64,000 bases of DNA from Mytilus edulis (GCF_963676685.1 NC_092349.1:57519431-57583430), one strand, 5' to 3'; positions 10,044 to 22,985 are shown, counted from the first letter of the stretch. Program-made: numbers and translations. The notes: generated by a model not told the origin, from the letters alone.

Positions 10044-11897
10044 ATAAATTATCAAACGTGTTGTTTTATATTTTTAATTGCATGATACGACCAATGTTCA
10101 CGTTGAATATGAACAATATATTTATTATGTTATTTCTAAAAACGCACAGTAATGTCATTTATGGGTCAACCGATTACAACAAAACTGAGGAAAGAAGGTG
10201 TCATTGACATAAACAATCAACAATAATTATACTTGTTTAATACTTGTGAAACAACGTGAAAAAAAATGTTCTTCAAAGCATTTATAAAAAGATGATATAG
10301 ATATTAAGTTTCTTGAATACACGGCATAAGGCAGGTTCATGGCCAAAATTTGAAAAATTAAAATGTAAAACGTTCAAGGGCATTTAAACCATCAGAGCCA
10401 GAACAGGTCAAACAAAATCCACAAAACTCATCCTGGACACAACAGTTATGTGCGATATTATACCTTGTTTAAACTGTTTTAGAAATGTTATCATGGCCCT
10501 TTCGAATATAAAATATTTCAATGTGTTTCAAAATTTATATTGTAAATATACGCACTACAGTTATTTATAAACAAATATGAAATTATATGTTACCCTTACA
10601 TCCAATCATAGCGCTCCTAAGTTGACTTCCTTTACCTGCCTTGGGTATATGAAAGGCCAACCCAAAGCCGTGAAAAAAATAATACTACTTTTGTCCCTTT
10701 AACATTTTCCCCTATTAAAACATGTAAAAAAAGGTAACAAATAAAACAGGACAGTTGATGTATCGTTTATGGAACACACTTATTGTGAAGAAAATATTGA
10801 CAAACATTCCATGGTGAATTTGTCATTGTATTCAATATGTAAAGGTGCTTATAAAAGACTACACTTGATTGCATTAATGCACATATCTTTATACATCAGC
10901 GACTTTAAATTTGTTACCATGCTTTTTTGTACGTTGAGATTTTAATGAAAATTTGTGAACAGAAGTTTGCCGACGTCATTGTTACCAATGACATAACATT
11001 ATATTACATAATTATACTCTTTTCAAAAATTGTTTCCGGATTGCATCGTAAATCATAATATTACTAAATATGCAAATATAGAACGCCTATTTCTCTTTAC
11101 TGTATGCTTGTAATTGTTTAAGACACACTATTTTAAGTGTATTAAATAAACATTTGTCAGATTATATACCGCACAAAAAATTAACTCCGAACATGCCGAA
11201 ATAAACAACACAATATAGAGCATTTGATTTTGAAGTTTTTTCAACGATTTACAGAACTTAAACAGATCTCAATATACATTCAAATTTGATTGACATATTC
11301 ATGAACTGTCTAAAATGACAAATAAAAAAAAACAACATTGGCATTGGCAAAACATAAAGAAATGAAATGAATATTTGCATTTGCAAAGTACATATTTAAC
11401 ATCATAAAGCCCACCAAGTTTTTAATGGTTGATTTTCAAGGATAATAGACGCACTTATTTTGTACTTTTATATATTGATCAAAAACTAAACTTGTTATCG
11501 TGTTTAATTTTTAACACCCACACTGGCCTTGGTTAGTGCATACGATTGAACACTAATCGGTGAGCAGGAAACATTTATTTATAGATAAGAATGTGAAGAA
11601 GTTGTCAATGATACACCAACAAAAGCAATGTGCGTAATCGAGGATCATTTACCGCATAACACATTCTATGTAACAACATGAACAATAACTATTAGGTTTC
11701 AAATTCCAATTTGTATCGTCATGTACGTACTTGAAAAATACTGTTTATAGAGTTGTTTGCACTTTTATTTCCCCTGTGTCGATATCACTGCTTGTAGACT
11801 ACACTCACGCCAACTTGCACCAAGATTATATTTAAGTAATTTATGGTCATATAACTTTCGGATCTTATATATCTTGGGCTTTCAATTATTCGGCTTT

Positions 11898-11942
11898 GAG
11901 TGTTCCTAATGAAGTTAAATCCCGAAAAACGTTTCGGACTCG
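11898..11942 (+). ncRNA. Degenerate hammerhead, family 2
   Basis: GAGTGTTC, CTAATGA (core G to A), AGTTAAATCCC, GAAA, AACGTTTC and GGACTC. Stem I can still pair partly. The mutated core predicts no activity. Confidence 0.4.
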
Positions 11943-12539
11943 TGATATTTATCAAGTATTGCTTTTATTTTGTTAACACCGAAAATACAAAATCACGATA
12001 TATATTTGATGGTCAATCAAACAAGTCAATACTTTTCGGAAGCATCTGTCTTAAAGTTTTTTTTAGGACTCCTTGACCTGTTTATTTATTTTATGATCTA
12101 TAACACCATTCATATGCTGACTGATATGTTTTATAAATGAGACATGTTACGCGTCAACACAACATTCATTGTGTCAGCAGCAGTATATTTGTTTTTAAAG
12201 TTAGAATAAAAAACAAAAAACAATAAGTGAATCGTGTGGAAAATATTTAGACGGCCATTTTTCGGTGTACGCCATAAAAATTCTCAATGACTTACAAAAA
12301 TTCTAGTCAACATGATAATTATGATCGCATATGTGTTATTAAATTTGATATAGGTTTGACGTTTTTGACCTTCTCTTATGAATCGACCGTCAGAGATCGA
12401 CTAGAACTTAACTGCAAGCCAACATATCTACATTTTTATTTTTGAGTACATAATCCAAGCGTCAAATGTATATAGGGTACATCTTCCCCTATTTTCAACG
12501 GGTTCTTATTGGCTAAGCCATCCAAGTAGTTCCTTTACA

Positions 12540-12720
12540 TTGATCAGTGGCCTTTCAACACTAATTTCGCGAGTTGACACACCGTTCATGGTCATATGCG
12601 TTCGACTCCGGTCTTAATTGACATGGGTTGTTTCCTCCAACAATAAAAAACTTGACGGCAATTGTGCCAAAAGTGGCATAAAACACAAGCATTGAATCAA
12701 TCAATCACATTTGCAACGCC
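12540..12720 (+). repeat. Degenerate tRNA-derived SINE
   Basis: A GCGTTCGACTCCGGTCTTAA block resembles a Pol III B box and continues like the SINE at 38085-38260, which reads GAGTTCGAACCCC and later GGACTCCAATCTTAA. The A box is not clear. Ends in a CAATCAATCA simple stretch. Confidence 0.4.
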
Positions 12721-12784
12721 ATTTAAGAAGTTTAGATGTGAAGATATATCTTATATGTATATTTCTTTCAAATGCTTAGTTTTT

Positions 12785-12827
12785 GAACGTCCTGACGGAT
12801 GAGGACTCGGAAAAACGCTTTGGAAAC
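12785..12827 (+). ncRNA. Degenerate hammerhead, family 2
   Basis: GAACGTCCTGACGGATGAGG, then ACTCGGAAAAACGCTTTGG. Keeps the stem I-core-GAAA-helix III order with insertions in the core. Relic only. Confidence 0.3.
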
Positions 12828-13084
12828 ATAAACTATTAAAACGTCACTAGTGTCTGAGCAAGTTGATAAACCAGGGTTGTGTCAACGAACGTATCATCCT
12901 TTTTCTAAAAAAAAGTTTTCATTGACATTTTGCTTAGTTTCTTCATTTACCTATTCTGACATCGGTCTTCGACTTCCTTTAAACTGAGTTTTTCTGTGGG
13001 TATTGCTGTGTGTTTGTTTATTCTACATTGGCTAGAGGTAGAGAAGGAGGGTTGAGATCTCACAAAACATGTTTTACCCCGACG

Positions 13085-13325
13085 CACTTTTGCGCCTGTC
13101 CCAATTCAGAAGCTTCTGGCCTTTGTTAGCCATGTCTGTTTTTTAATTTTAGTTCATTTCGGAGTTTAGTGTGACGTCCATTTTAACTGAACTAGTACAC
13201 GTTGTTTAGGGGCCAGTTTTTCTCGCTGTGTTGAAGACCCATTGGTGGTCTAATGCTGTTTTCTGCTCTTTTGGCGGGTTGTTGTCTCTCTGACACATTA
13301 CCCATTTCCATTCTCAATTCTATTT
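13085..13325 (+). repeat. Dispersed repeat family B copy (+)
   Basis: Landmarks: GCGCCTGTCCCAATTCAG near the start, GTGTTGAAGACCCATTGGTG in the middle and TTGTTGTCTCTCTGACACAT followed by CCATTTCCATTCTCAATTC at the end. Inverted copy at 52915-53225. Class unknown. Confidence 0.55.
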
Positions 13326-13649
13326 ATCGGAAGATACCAATACATTGTTGATACATATTCCGTATCAACTGCACATATAATACATGATGGTCTTGAAGTA
13401 TAGATTCTATATCATTGTTCATCATCTTAATATAGTTTTATTGTGTTCTTTTAATGTCTTTGTAAATCATTAACCTTTATTGTTTAGTCCTTGTTTTGGT
13501 AATATCCTTTTGACGTGGCTCGGTACTTGTACATCCCGCCATAGTGTTATTGTGCAATGTTTTTTTTGTGTGTATTCTTTTCTTTTCTTTTTACTTGTGT
13601 GCTTTGTCTATATGCCATTTTGTTTTTCTTTGTTGACATTTGTTTGTTT

Positions 13650-14080
13650 TTATAGTGATTAAGATTGAAACACAATGTTAACTGCTGTTCCCCTATTTTT
13701 GACTTTTTTCCTATTATGTCCGTTCGTTTTGTTCACACGTAGTTGTCAATATAATAGAATTTTATGCAACTGCGCATGCCATACAAGCGAGAAGGTATCG
13801 ATAGCTATAAATCAAGTTTTTCTGCATAAGGAAATGCCTGAACCAAGTCAGGAATATGACAGTTGTTTTCCATTCGTTAGATGTGTTTGTTCTTTTGATT
13901 TTGCCATTTGATAAGAGACTTCCCGTTTCGAATTTTCCTTGGAGTTTGTTATATTTGTTATTTTACTTTTTCTTTCAATATAGATTCTGTACTCAAGTTC
14001 TGATAACATCACGACTTTGTTTACCGTTCTTAAAGGTTCAATTTGTCATAACGTCACTATTACGTCTACTCTGACTCTGT
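13650..14080 (+). repeat. Dispersed repeat family C copy (+)
   Basis: One of the longest copies in the window, with AACTGCTGTTCCCCTATTTT near the start and ACCAAGTCAGGAATATGACA in the middle, then a TTGATAAGAGACTTCCC stretch. Inverted partner at 37000-37260. The overlapping open frames at 13480-14074 are repeat-derived. Confidence 0.55.
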
Positions 14081-14089
14081 TATGACTGT

Positions 14090-15690
14090 TAAAAAATAAT
14101 ATAAAAAACGTCAACGGACTGTTAAAGTGTGCAGAAATACAATAGTTCACCTTTCATACATTCCCTTGCTCTAGGTGAGGTTGATGTTGTTGAAATTCAC
14201 TATTTTAAAAGATTTTGAAATTATTGTTTGTCGTCTGTTGAATGAAGCTCTTTTTCCGATTCATGAATTTTAAATCATTCCTTTGTTACATTCGAACGCA
14301 AGTATAATATCATCATTGAATAATTTCTAACAATTTCCAGAGTGTGTGAGACATATGATTTCACTTGACAAAATATGTACAATATAAACAATCTCTTTAA
14401 ACACAGTCTCATCAGGTCAAATTCTGTGAGTTTACTTTCAGTAAAATGTAACATTCTTGGACTGGGTATTGCCTTGTTTTTGTTAAAGTACTTTGTGTAA
14501 AAAAACAGCAAAGGTACTAGAACTAAATGTGTACGCCAAACCGTTTTTTCTTCTTATATGATAGACTCATTGTGTTTTATCGTTATTATTGTGATCAATA
14601 TAAAGTAATTAATATAATTTCCCCAGCCTTATGTATCTTCAAAATTAACAACGAATTGCACGTCTAGATGACACTACTTGTATTCATATATAATCAATTT
14701 ATCATGATGCACTCAAACAAACTATTTTTTGTTCAGATGTAATTGATTCAAACGTTAGTAACAACATCTGTATACAATATAAAATAAAACAGGATTCATT
14801 TCTTTAAATACAGGAAATACCAGTACGGTATTTGATATATTTTGTTATAAGTTTTTATAAAGTTTACCCTGCATCTCTTTTTTGGCTTAAAAATACAAAA
14901 AGTAAAATAAAGAAGACAGTAGGCGTATTTGTTTTAGAAATGATTGCATTTCATTGTATTTAATTATGTAGGGAGGTGATATAATCTTTTACCATACATT
15001 AATGCACATTTTTACACACATCAACAACTTCGAATATGTTATTTTACTAACTGTTTCTTTTGAATTTAAAAACAATTTTGCATTTTACAGTTTTAAGATA
15101 TTTAACAAAATACACCCACTTCTAAGTCTGATTTTTTTTTGTATAAATCAAAGATTGCTAAATATACACGAAGTGTGCAAAGACACAGTTTGAAGCGTGA
15201 TAAACCTATTTCTGATTGGTTTTGGTGGTTAAAAGTATATTAAATTTAGCATATAAAAAGACACACATTTGGTAAGGCTATATACTGCAAAGAAAATTCA
15301 AGGTAAGTTTTAATTTGTTTGAAAACAATGCGTTCATCTCGTTTACAGTCTAAATGTAATACAGTAATTTCTTTCCCATTATTTTTGTAAGTTTATTAGT
15401 TGATTTTATAAATTCATATAACAGCAGATAACCTATGTTCAAGTTTCTCCCATCAATTTAAAAGATAAATACCAAAGTAACAAGCACAAACTATGAGAAT
15501 AAGCCAGTGTATGATTATATCTACGCGCGCTGAATAAGATCAAATTGGTAAAGGGTTTTTTTTTTTGAGAGAGGCGCAGGGTTGAGGAAACGCATACTTT
15601 ACTACCATAAGCACAAAGGTGTGTGCTAAGGAAATATCTTTTAAAGTACTGTGCCTGATGTCAATTAAGCGGTTTTTCGGACGTAAGAGA
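14090..15690. other. Intergenic, nothing recognised
   Basis: AT-rich. Short open frames at 14275-14511 (-) and 15002-15193 (+) lack any recognisable motif or splice support. I see no repeat shared with the rest of the window. Confidence 0.4.
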
Positions 15691-15959
15691 AATTGCATGG
15701 ATTTAGAACTCATTACGATAAATCTGAATATTTCTAAGTATTATTCACTGGACATTCAATTACTTGCAGTTGTCCCTTGGTTTTTGTCTCCCTGACTATT
15801 TGTTTCCCGAATATCCGTTTTGTCAAAGAGAAATCTGTTATTTTTATCATTGAGAGGCCTTATATAAATGTATTGAGATTCTCCTCTTTTGAATTATGTC
15901 AGGGATTTTTAATTGTCCTGGTTATGCATATAACTTTGTATTTTGAAATACACTGATTG

Positions 15960-16440
15960 GGAATAGCTTTTGGAAAATTGCAACATACAGTAAAAAAAAA
16001 ACAGTATTGATATAAATAAACGCATACATATATTTTTCTTTTTTCTAAAACTTTCAAAGACCCATTGATGGCCTTCGGCGGTTGTCTGCTCTATGGTCGA
16101 GTTGTTGTCACTTTGACACATTCCCCATTTTGATTCTCAATTTTATTTCAGTTTAGCATTTGTTTAATGTATCTTTGATATATAAGGAATCACCCCTCCC
16201 CCAGATAGTAAACTTTAATATAAACGTTTTCGTCAAGTGATATTACTGTTCTTGTAATCGTACTGTTTTATATAAATTTCTTTTATAATGCAATGGTTCA
16301 AAGACTGCTACTTTGAAGCAAACTCGAAAATATACTCTTTTATAAAACTTTTATAAACTAAATATCAACAAACATAAAAATATATTGTTGTGGTCTAGAG
16401 TTATAAGCTATCTTAATGTTGGGTATTACTATTTCTATTT
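15960..16440 (+). repeat. Gene 2 5' flank, duplicated at 49600-49880
   Basis: TTTTGGAAAATTGCAACATACAG here matches TTTTGGAAAATTGCAAATTACAG at 49634, and CCAGATAGTAA...GTAATCGTACTGTTTTATAT matches ATGATAGTAA...GTAATTGTACTGTACTATAC near 49780-49855. A family B fragment sits at about 16045-16145. The region contains the gene 2 TATA-like sequence at 16266-16276. Confidence 0.55.
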
Positions 16441-16456
16441 TAGAAAACAGTTGATA

Positions 16457-19400
16457 ATGAGGGATGAAGTAATATTTAGCTGTTTGCTTCTGACAGTCTG
16501 TGGTATGGCACTTATGTTAAAAAATATACAAAAAAGTAAAACAAAAAGTTGCATATAAACATTCCATTAAAGTAATTTTACTATTTTTTGAAAATGTGTC
16601 CATTTACATCTGACATACATGAAAGTATTATTTTGTAACGTCATTGTCTGCAAATTAAAGAAGAGGATATAAACAATTGATATAAATAGAAATGTATTTT
16701 GGTGGACCATAAAATTAGCTTCGATCTTAAATCTCAAATATCTCCCTTTTGGTCGATTATATTGTGATATTGTATAGACTTTATTATTTGCAAATGATTA
16801 TCGTCATCACAGTTGTTGTTCAAAATAGTGTACTTTGCGAACACTTTCAGAAGGTGTTTCGGCAGACTATTTTGAAGTTATATTGTGAAAGTATAAATAG
16901 GATATATCTACTTATGTGACTAGAGTATATCATCTATTCATTTCCATTGAAATTAATATCATATTGAATGTTTTTAAAATATTGTTACATTATCAAGGCT
17001 ACATATGGCTTTTATCATACTTCTTCCTTTTGCTTATTGGGTCCTTAGTGCAAACAATATTTTATTATGAAATTTGATGCACCTTGTACAATATAAATTC
17101 ACCTCATGGTAAATAGGATTCAGAAACAAGCAATAAGTGTTTATATTAATCTGTCTCCTGGATACAATTTACAAAAATAAATCAAAACTTCTTGTTTACA
17201 TACTCTTTTACATGATATAAATATTGACAATGTCAGTTGAGGGTCATGATTTGGGAAAAAGAAAAATGCAACTATTAAGATGAAATGCTTACGGATATAT
17301 TGTATGAATCGTTAGTTTGTAAACCTTATCGATTGGATAAGAAACTTTGTACAATAGGAAATAAACGAGTTTTCTTCATTTGAAATCATACTTGAACCAT
17401 TTAAAAGTAATTCAGTGAACATAGGTACAGTTAATTGTAGGCTTCAAAATAACATTATCATTTCTTGTAGTAAGGTCTCATATGATGGACAGTCTTACAT
17501 GTATGTCCACATATAATGGGCAAAATGATTTAAAAAAAAATACGAATTAGTATAATCCCTTAAATGGTAAAGGAATAATATAATCAGATGTGGATACTTA
17601 AAAATTCCAAAGATCTTTTGGAGTACATAATATCTAACCTTCTTTCATCTTGTAATAGTATTAAAACATTTGACTTTTCTACACTTTACACTTACTAATA
17701 TTCCACATTCCAAACTAAAAGACAAATTGAAAGCGTTGGTATTGCTTTGTTTCATAAAAAAGAATGGCCACCGTAGATAAACTGTATCTTGTATTAGGGA
17801 GGGACACATTCTACTTTGTAAAGGATCACTCTGATTCAAACAAAAAATCCTCTGAAACTGACTTTATCAAGATGCTTGTTTTTTTGATTTACAACATATT
17901 TGGTACGTTCGGAAGACGTGATTTTAAACAGACTGTTGGCATTCCAATGGGAACAAATTGTGTCCCTCTTCTTGCCGACTTGTTTCTTTATTGTTATGAG
18001 GCTGACTGCATACAGGAACTTCTTAGGAAGAAAGATAAGAGGTTAGCAATATTTTTTAACTCTACTTTCCGCTAAATAGATGATGTTCTTTCAAAATTTG
18101 GTGACTATGTTGAACGCATCTATCCCATCGACCTAGAGATGAAGGATACTACAGATACAGTTAAGTCGGCCTCATATACATGTATTGACTTAAATCTAGA
18201 AATTGACAATGAGGGTCGGTTCAAAACAAAACTTTACGACAAAAGAGATGATTTCAGCTTTCCAATTGTAAACTTTTCATTTCTAAGTAGCAACATTCCA
18301 GCAGCACCTGCATACGGGGTACATATCTCCCAATTGATACGATATTCCCGTGCTTGCATTGCTTATCATAATTTTCTTGACAGAGGGTTGCTGCTCACAA
18401 GCAAGTGTGTGAAGTTGAAATCATCCTTTCGTAAATTTAACGGACGCCATCACAAATTGGTTGACCGTTATGGAATAACCGTTTCACAAATGATATCGGA
18501 TATGTTCCTTATGTCGAAACTACAATCCCCTTCCCTTTCATGAATGTGACCTACCGAAATAGACTATTTACCGGGTATGTTATCACATAAGCAACACACA
18601 CGACGGGTGCGACATGTGGAGCAGGATCTGCTAACCTTTCCGGATCACCCCTAGCTTTTTGTGGGGTTAGTGCTAATTATTCTTTAGTGTTCTATGTTGT
18701 GTCATGTGTACTATTGTTTGTCTGTTTGTCTGTTTGTCTTTTTCATTTCTAGCCATGGCGTTGTCAGTTTATTTTCGATTTATGAGTTTGTCTGTCCCTC
18801 TGGTATCTTTTGTCCCTCTTTTATAATTTGGAAATTAGAAAAATTCTCGCTTTTTTATAAAACCCTGCATTATTCGCCTATTTTCTACATTTTCTTCAGT
18901 ACTACATCAAACCGTTTGCTGTCCAAACATAACCTCCTCAGATGATTACAAAAGTGTTCCTCTTTATGACAGCTATACTTGATTTTTGTCAAGAAAATAT
19001 TTTTGAAAAGGACTCCCTTTTTCCTCATATGAAATTGTATAAACCCGTCTGGTTTTATAAAACATATGAAGATTTTACAATTGTTGAGGTAAAGGATGAA
19101 CTAATTTTCACATTTACATTATAAATGCTTACTTTAAGTATGAAATATGCCTTTATTAATTTAAAGAAAAAACACAGCTAGTATCTGTAATCTGGTTTGA
19201 CAAATTTCTCGGCAAATAGTCCAACAATTTTAAATGCATGTGCGTTTTGATCCAATAATCGAATGGAAGTGGTTGTGATAATCATGCTAACACCACAAGA
19301 CTTTCTTTCATAAAAAATACATTCTGTTACCAACATAAGACAGCAATAACATTAAATTGACAAATTCCAACAATAACAGTTATTTATATTGGGATTTTTT

Positions 19401-22400
19401 TCGGGAAATCCTTAGCTTTTAGGATACTTTTTTGCTCATTAAAGGTATGCATTAATCACACATATTACTAAAACAGTGATATTAAGAATAACTAAATGTC
19501 GTACATTACCCTTTCAAAGTAGAAAATGGTATTAATTACATCTTGATTAACACCTTCAAGATGTATCAAGTATTTTCATTTCATATTTCAATTTCCGCCT
19601 TTTAAAACTAGCTTTACGATTTAGGTTCTGGTTTTAAAACTAACTTTACGATTTAGGTTCTGGTCTATAGTGTTGAAGGTGGTACGGTAACAATTAGTTA
19701 CTATTACCATTGCCCTTTGGTTTCTAGTTGATCGTTTTCTCATTGTCAACAACACAATATCTCTTTTTGAATATAATGAAATTGGGATTCAGCGTTTGTT
19801 ACAGATATTTTGACCAATTTGCATTATTTAATATGTCAATTTGAGTTTAGAAAAAAACAGATGTATGAAAAAAATAATATAGCGTCGGTAAAAGGGAATA
19901 ACACTGAGCACTAAACGGTTTGGGAGTGTAATAAACGTTGCCAATATTTCCTAAAGTCACCATCCTGAGCCAGGAAGGGAAGGGGGATCTTGAGTGGGAG
20001 CTTTTATGTTTTTAACAGCAAAGACCAAATACTCTAAACAACTTGCACTTTGTTTTGCGTTTTTCAAGAAGAAATATGACAATACGGCTTTTCTGTATAA
20101 TTTTTAGGAATGGCAATTCAAAAGAGAAATGCAGATGTGGAAGAAATATATGGCAGACTTAATGATTTCGGAATGAAAACAAGATATGAATTCAGTGATA
20201 TCCGAATCAGTAATCGTAGGTAAAGTATATGCTTATGATGATTTAGATAAATGTGTATTTCAAATTCAAAGTTGATTAATATTGTAATTTTAGTTTTTGG
20301 AGGGTTATAGACTTCAATTGATAAAATACTTGTACATATCTAGTTAAAATGAGGCAGAAGTTGCTGAAAGATTAGACGATCAATGTATCATGACAAACAA
20401 ACTACGAAAAGAAAAAAAACCACTACTGTCTAGTTAATTAGTTGTATTGATAAACGATCATTGGGATCTTAACGTCATCTGAAAAGTATGAATAACAACA
20501 CAATACGTGATATTAAATCTTTCAGACTTATCTACTGCGCTAAATGCTCGGACGTTTTGCTTACAGTCAATTAAGTACTGTTCATTACCCTTTTTTAAAA
20601 GACGATAAAGTATGTTGTTAATGTGTAGAGTTAATTAATAATTACTGAACGGGCTGAACATTGAGTGTACAGTTCCAAATCGACTGCCAGCAAATTTTCT
20701 GAATAGTACTTTTAATTTTCCGCAGTGGATAAGTCTAAAAATTAACTGAAAGACAGAAAATGACTTAATAAATTAATAGTTTCTGGGCCTTCTGATCGAA
20801 ATGACCATTTCAAATCATAATTGGTATACTATTTAACCGTCTACCAAAAACTCCATTCAAAACTTGCTGAAAAAATATAAGCTATAACCTATATTTGAAT
20901 TACACAGCATACACTTGAATTTGGTCAATAGTAATTTTACAGTGAGTATTTATATCTCATTTTGCATTGTGTTACTTGCAAATAGATATGCAACAATGAA
21001 TTTGATAGTCATGTGTCATTTATATATATATATTTTGCATTGATATTCGTGGATATTTTTTAAGATTGATGATTTCAGTTTTCTTAATGGACAGCTTTTC
21101 ATGATGAAGCAGAATTATACCAACTGCCCAAAGCTTTGTTGTCTCAATAATGATTAAATATTATTGAACGTTTTTATTAGTTTGAACTTTTATCGGTTAC
21201 CATCATGAGTTGGTGGATCATAACAGGGTTTCAGTTTTCTAAGCTCACTGGAGACATGTTTCATAACAGATCGAAGAGTTCAATGTTGAAAATATACGAA
21301 ATGAAGGTGACGGGGGGAATCAAAATTTAACAACCGCAGATTGTTCTATGTGTGGCATATTCCTGATTTTGACACTTTGTACAGGGATTGACTTCGAAAC
21401 CCATTTTGAAAGGTTATTCAAAAAACTTAAAGCATGGGAGAGGAATTATTTTCCTTATATTTTTCATAGTTCTACTGTGAACATCACGAATTGGGTGACC
21501 AATAGGATATGTCTGTGTCTAAACGCACTAGCGATGTGTTTTAATGGTCTCATATCTTCAGATAAATGAAAGTTGTGTTATCTGAAATTTTAACGATTGT
21601 GTCTCATGCCTATTTTTGACATTTTGACTGAGTTAGATTCACATCATTGGTAAATCTCACATAGGAGACATTATACCAACCGACGCATCCGTCCTTGTAT
21701 CCTTTTGAGTGTATGCGTTTCCCGAAGTTTTTGTTTGTTTGTTACCTTGATTTTGTTTGCTTGATGTGCCATATGTGGAGCAGAATCAGCTTATCCTTCA
21801 GGAACACATGAGATCACTCCCAATTTTTGGTGGGGTTCGTGTTGCTCAGTCTTTAGTTTTCTATGTTATGTTTTTTGTGTACTATTGTTTGTCTGTTGGG
21901 CTTTTTGTTAGCCTTGGTGTTGTCAGTATATTTTTGGCTAATGAGTTTGGATGTCGTCCCTTTGGTATCTTTCGCCTCTTTTTTAGGTGATAAATGAAAT
22001 TTGAACATTGGTAGATTGCTTTTGCCTTAATTTATACATTGCATTATGATGATAAAAATTTGTTTTTTCAATAGGAAAAGGTGGAGCATTGGAAGTGGCA
22101 ATAACGGCGATCAAAACTCTGCAAGTGGCAATCAAAATATTGGCAATACAAATACAAAAAAGAGCAAGCATACAAATGTGATAGGTGCTCGAAATGAAAG
22201 ACATTTTGGAAGGAAACGAATTCTGAAAATCTGTAAAAAATGGAGCATAGGAAGTAACTATACAGGCGATGGAAACACAGCAGATAACAACACTAATATT
22301 GACAACAAGAATAAAATTACAAATGAAATTGGGGTAGGAAATTTTGAACATTCTGAACAAAAAAGTGACTGGAGTATCGGCAGTAACAACGAAGGGAATA

Positions 22401-22558
22401 AAAATTCTGCAAATGGCAACACAAATATTTGCAATAACCAGAATCATAATCACAAGAATACAAATGTATTTAAGGCTGGAAATGTCGGAAACAATGGAAA
22501 GAAAAGTAGCTGGTCATATAAGAAAAAAAGAGGGAGTAAAGGTAATAACCGAGGATAA
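16457..22558 (+). CDS. Gene 2: divergent paralogue of gene 1, three modules
   Basis: Proposed CDS join(16457..16502,20108..20219,22075..22558), 213 residues, frame kept across all GT-AG junctions. Exon 1 is 46 nt as in genes 1 and 3 and encodes MRDEVIFSCLLLTVCG; exon 2 encodes GMAIQKRNAD and a longer, less acidic pro-segment. Exon 3 opens KRWSIGSGNNGDQN and carries three modules. Module 1 ends RHFGRKR (amidation plus cleavage site). The second boundary, EQKSDW, has lost its dibasic site. The third ends NNGKKSSW. A fourth module begins after KKKR but is cut by a stop at 22556-22558; in another frame the following DNA (to 22619) still spells a module tail, DKNANVFG. Compared with gene 1, processing sites are eroded, so this may be a diverging gene or an early pseudogene. 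Intron 1 holds a Penelope-like RT relic, intron 2 a PLE-tail copy. Confidence 0.72.
17570..18545 (+). pseudogene. Penelope-like reverse transcriptase relic
   Basis: Reading through frame breaks gives an RT core: KTFDFSTLYT near 17670-17690, then HSKLKDKLKAL, VKDHSDSNKKSSETD, the catalytic-finger signature QTVGIPMGTNCVPLLADLF (about 17931-17988), and downstream KLYDKRDDFSFPIVNF, IPAAPAYG, and LVDRYGITVSQM. This block is typical of Penelope-like elements in invertebrates (family knowledge). The catalytic Y(I/L)DD box is broken: the Tyr codon is a stop at 18073-18075, followed by IDDV. A frameshift lies near 17690. No GIY-YIG nuclease follows; instead a 240-bp non-coding tail runs to about 18835. 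It lies in gene 2 intron 1, same strand. Confidence 0.7.
18590..18835 (+). repeat. 3' tail of the Penelope-like element
   Basis: Directly follows the RT relic and starts near GACATGTGGAGCAGGATCTG, runs through GTTTGTCTGTTTGTC and GCGTTGTCAGTTTATTTTCG and ends near TGGTATCTTTTGTCCCTC. The same stretch recurs without RT at 21755-21990, 26505-26585, 42640-42860, 52718-52915 and 5263-5680, which is the pattern expected of 5'-truncated insertions. Confidence 0.6.
18836..20107 (+). other. Rest of gene 2 intron 1
   Basis: No coding content is supported; the 60-codon frame at 18942-19124 has no recognised motif. The block around 19240-19460 and 19800-19880 is shared with the relic at 50030-50400, showing that gene 2 itself was duplicated. 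Confidence 0.5.
20220..22074 (+). other. Gene 2 intron 2
   Basis: No exon seen between donor 20220 and acceptor ending 22074. The 73-codon frame at 21348-21569 has no recognised motif. A PLE-tail repeat copy occupies 21755-21990 just before the acceptor. Confidence 0.5.
21755..21990 (+). repeat. PLE-tail repeat copy
   Basis: GATGTGCCATATGTGGAGCA, GAACACATGAGATCACTCCC, GGTGGGGTTCGTGTTGCTCA and a terminal TTGGTATCTTTCGCCTCTTT, in the same order as the tail at 18590-18835. Confidence 0.65.
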
Positions 22559-22937
22559 TTTTGACAAGAACGCAAATGTATTTGGGGTTGTTGTTGTCGG
22601 AAACTTTGATAGTAATTAATATTTTTATGCACGCTTTTTCGATTGTTGTTTTCGAAATTATAAATATGTCCCAGATCAAAAGTATTGCAGATGTTGATTT
22701 ACTCAGTCTATATAAAAATTCCTGTGCAAAATATGTGATTACCAATAAAACGGTAGAGAGTTTTTGGTAACAGTAAATTAATGTTATCAAACTAATTTTA
22801 TGACTAGGAAAACCACTTGTTTTTATAAGCATAAAAGATTGTTGACTTCAGAAAAAAATGTAGGATAAATTAGAGAACAATTGTATAGTTGTATAGGCAA
22901 AATCTTACTATATTTGGCTATTAAAGTTTTTTGATTC

Positions 22938-22985
22938 GAGCGTCACTGATGAGTCTTTTGAAGACGAAACGCGCGTCTGGCGTAC
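22938..22985 (+). ncRNA. Hammerhead ribozyme, canonical core, 3' of gene 2
   Basis: GCGTCA, CTGATGA, stem II GTCTT/AAGAC with loop TTG, GAAA, ACGCGCGT, cleavage C, TGGCGT. All core bases intact. It lies 380 bp after the gene 2 stop codon and before its putative AATAAA (23361-23366), in the same sense, so it should be transcribed with gene 2 as intron or 3' UTR. No full retrozyme unit surrounds it. Confidence 0.75.

Larger units (their letters stand above)
9860..12480. other. Intergenic, two degenerate family-2 ribozyme motifs only
   Basis: No exon or open frame with recognisable content. The only structure seen is two hammerhead-like motifs at 10001-10043 and 11898-11942, listed separately. 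Confidence 0.45.

Noticed and set aside
21348-21569. 73-codon frame in gene 2 intron 2 as a missing exon
   Set aside because: The phases of exons 2 and 3 already match without it, and genes 1 and 3 have no counterpart.
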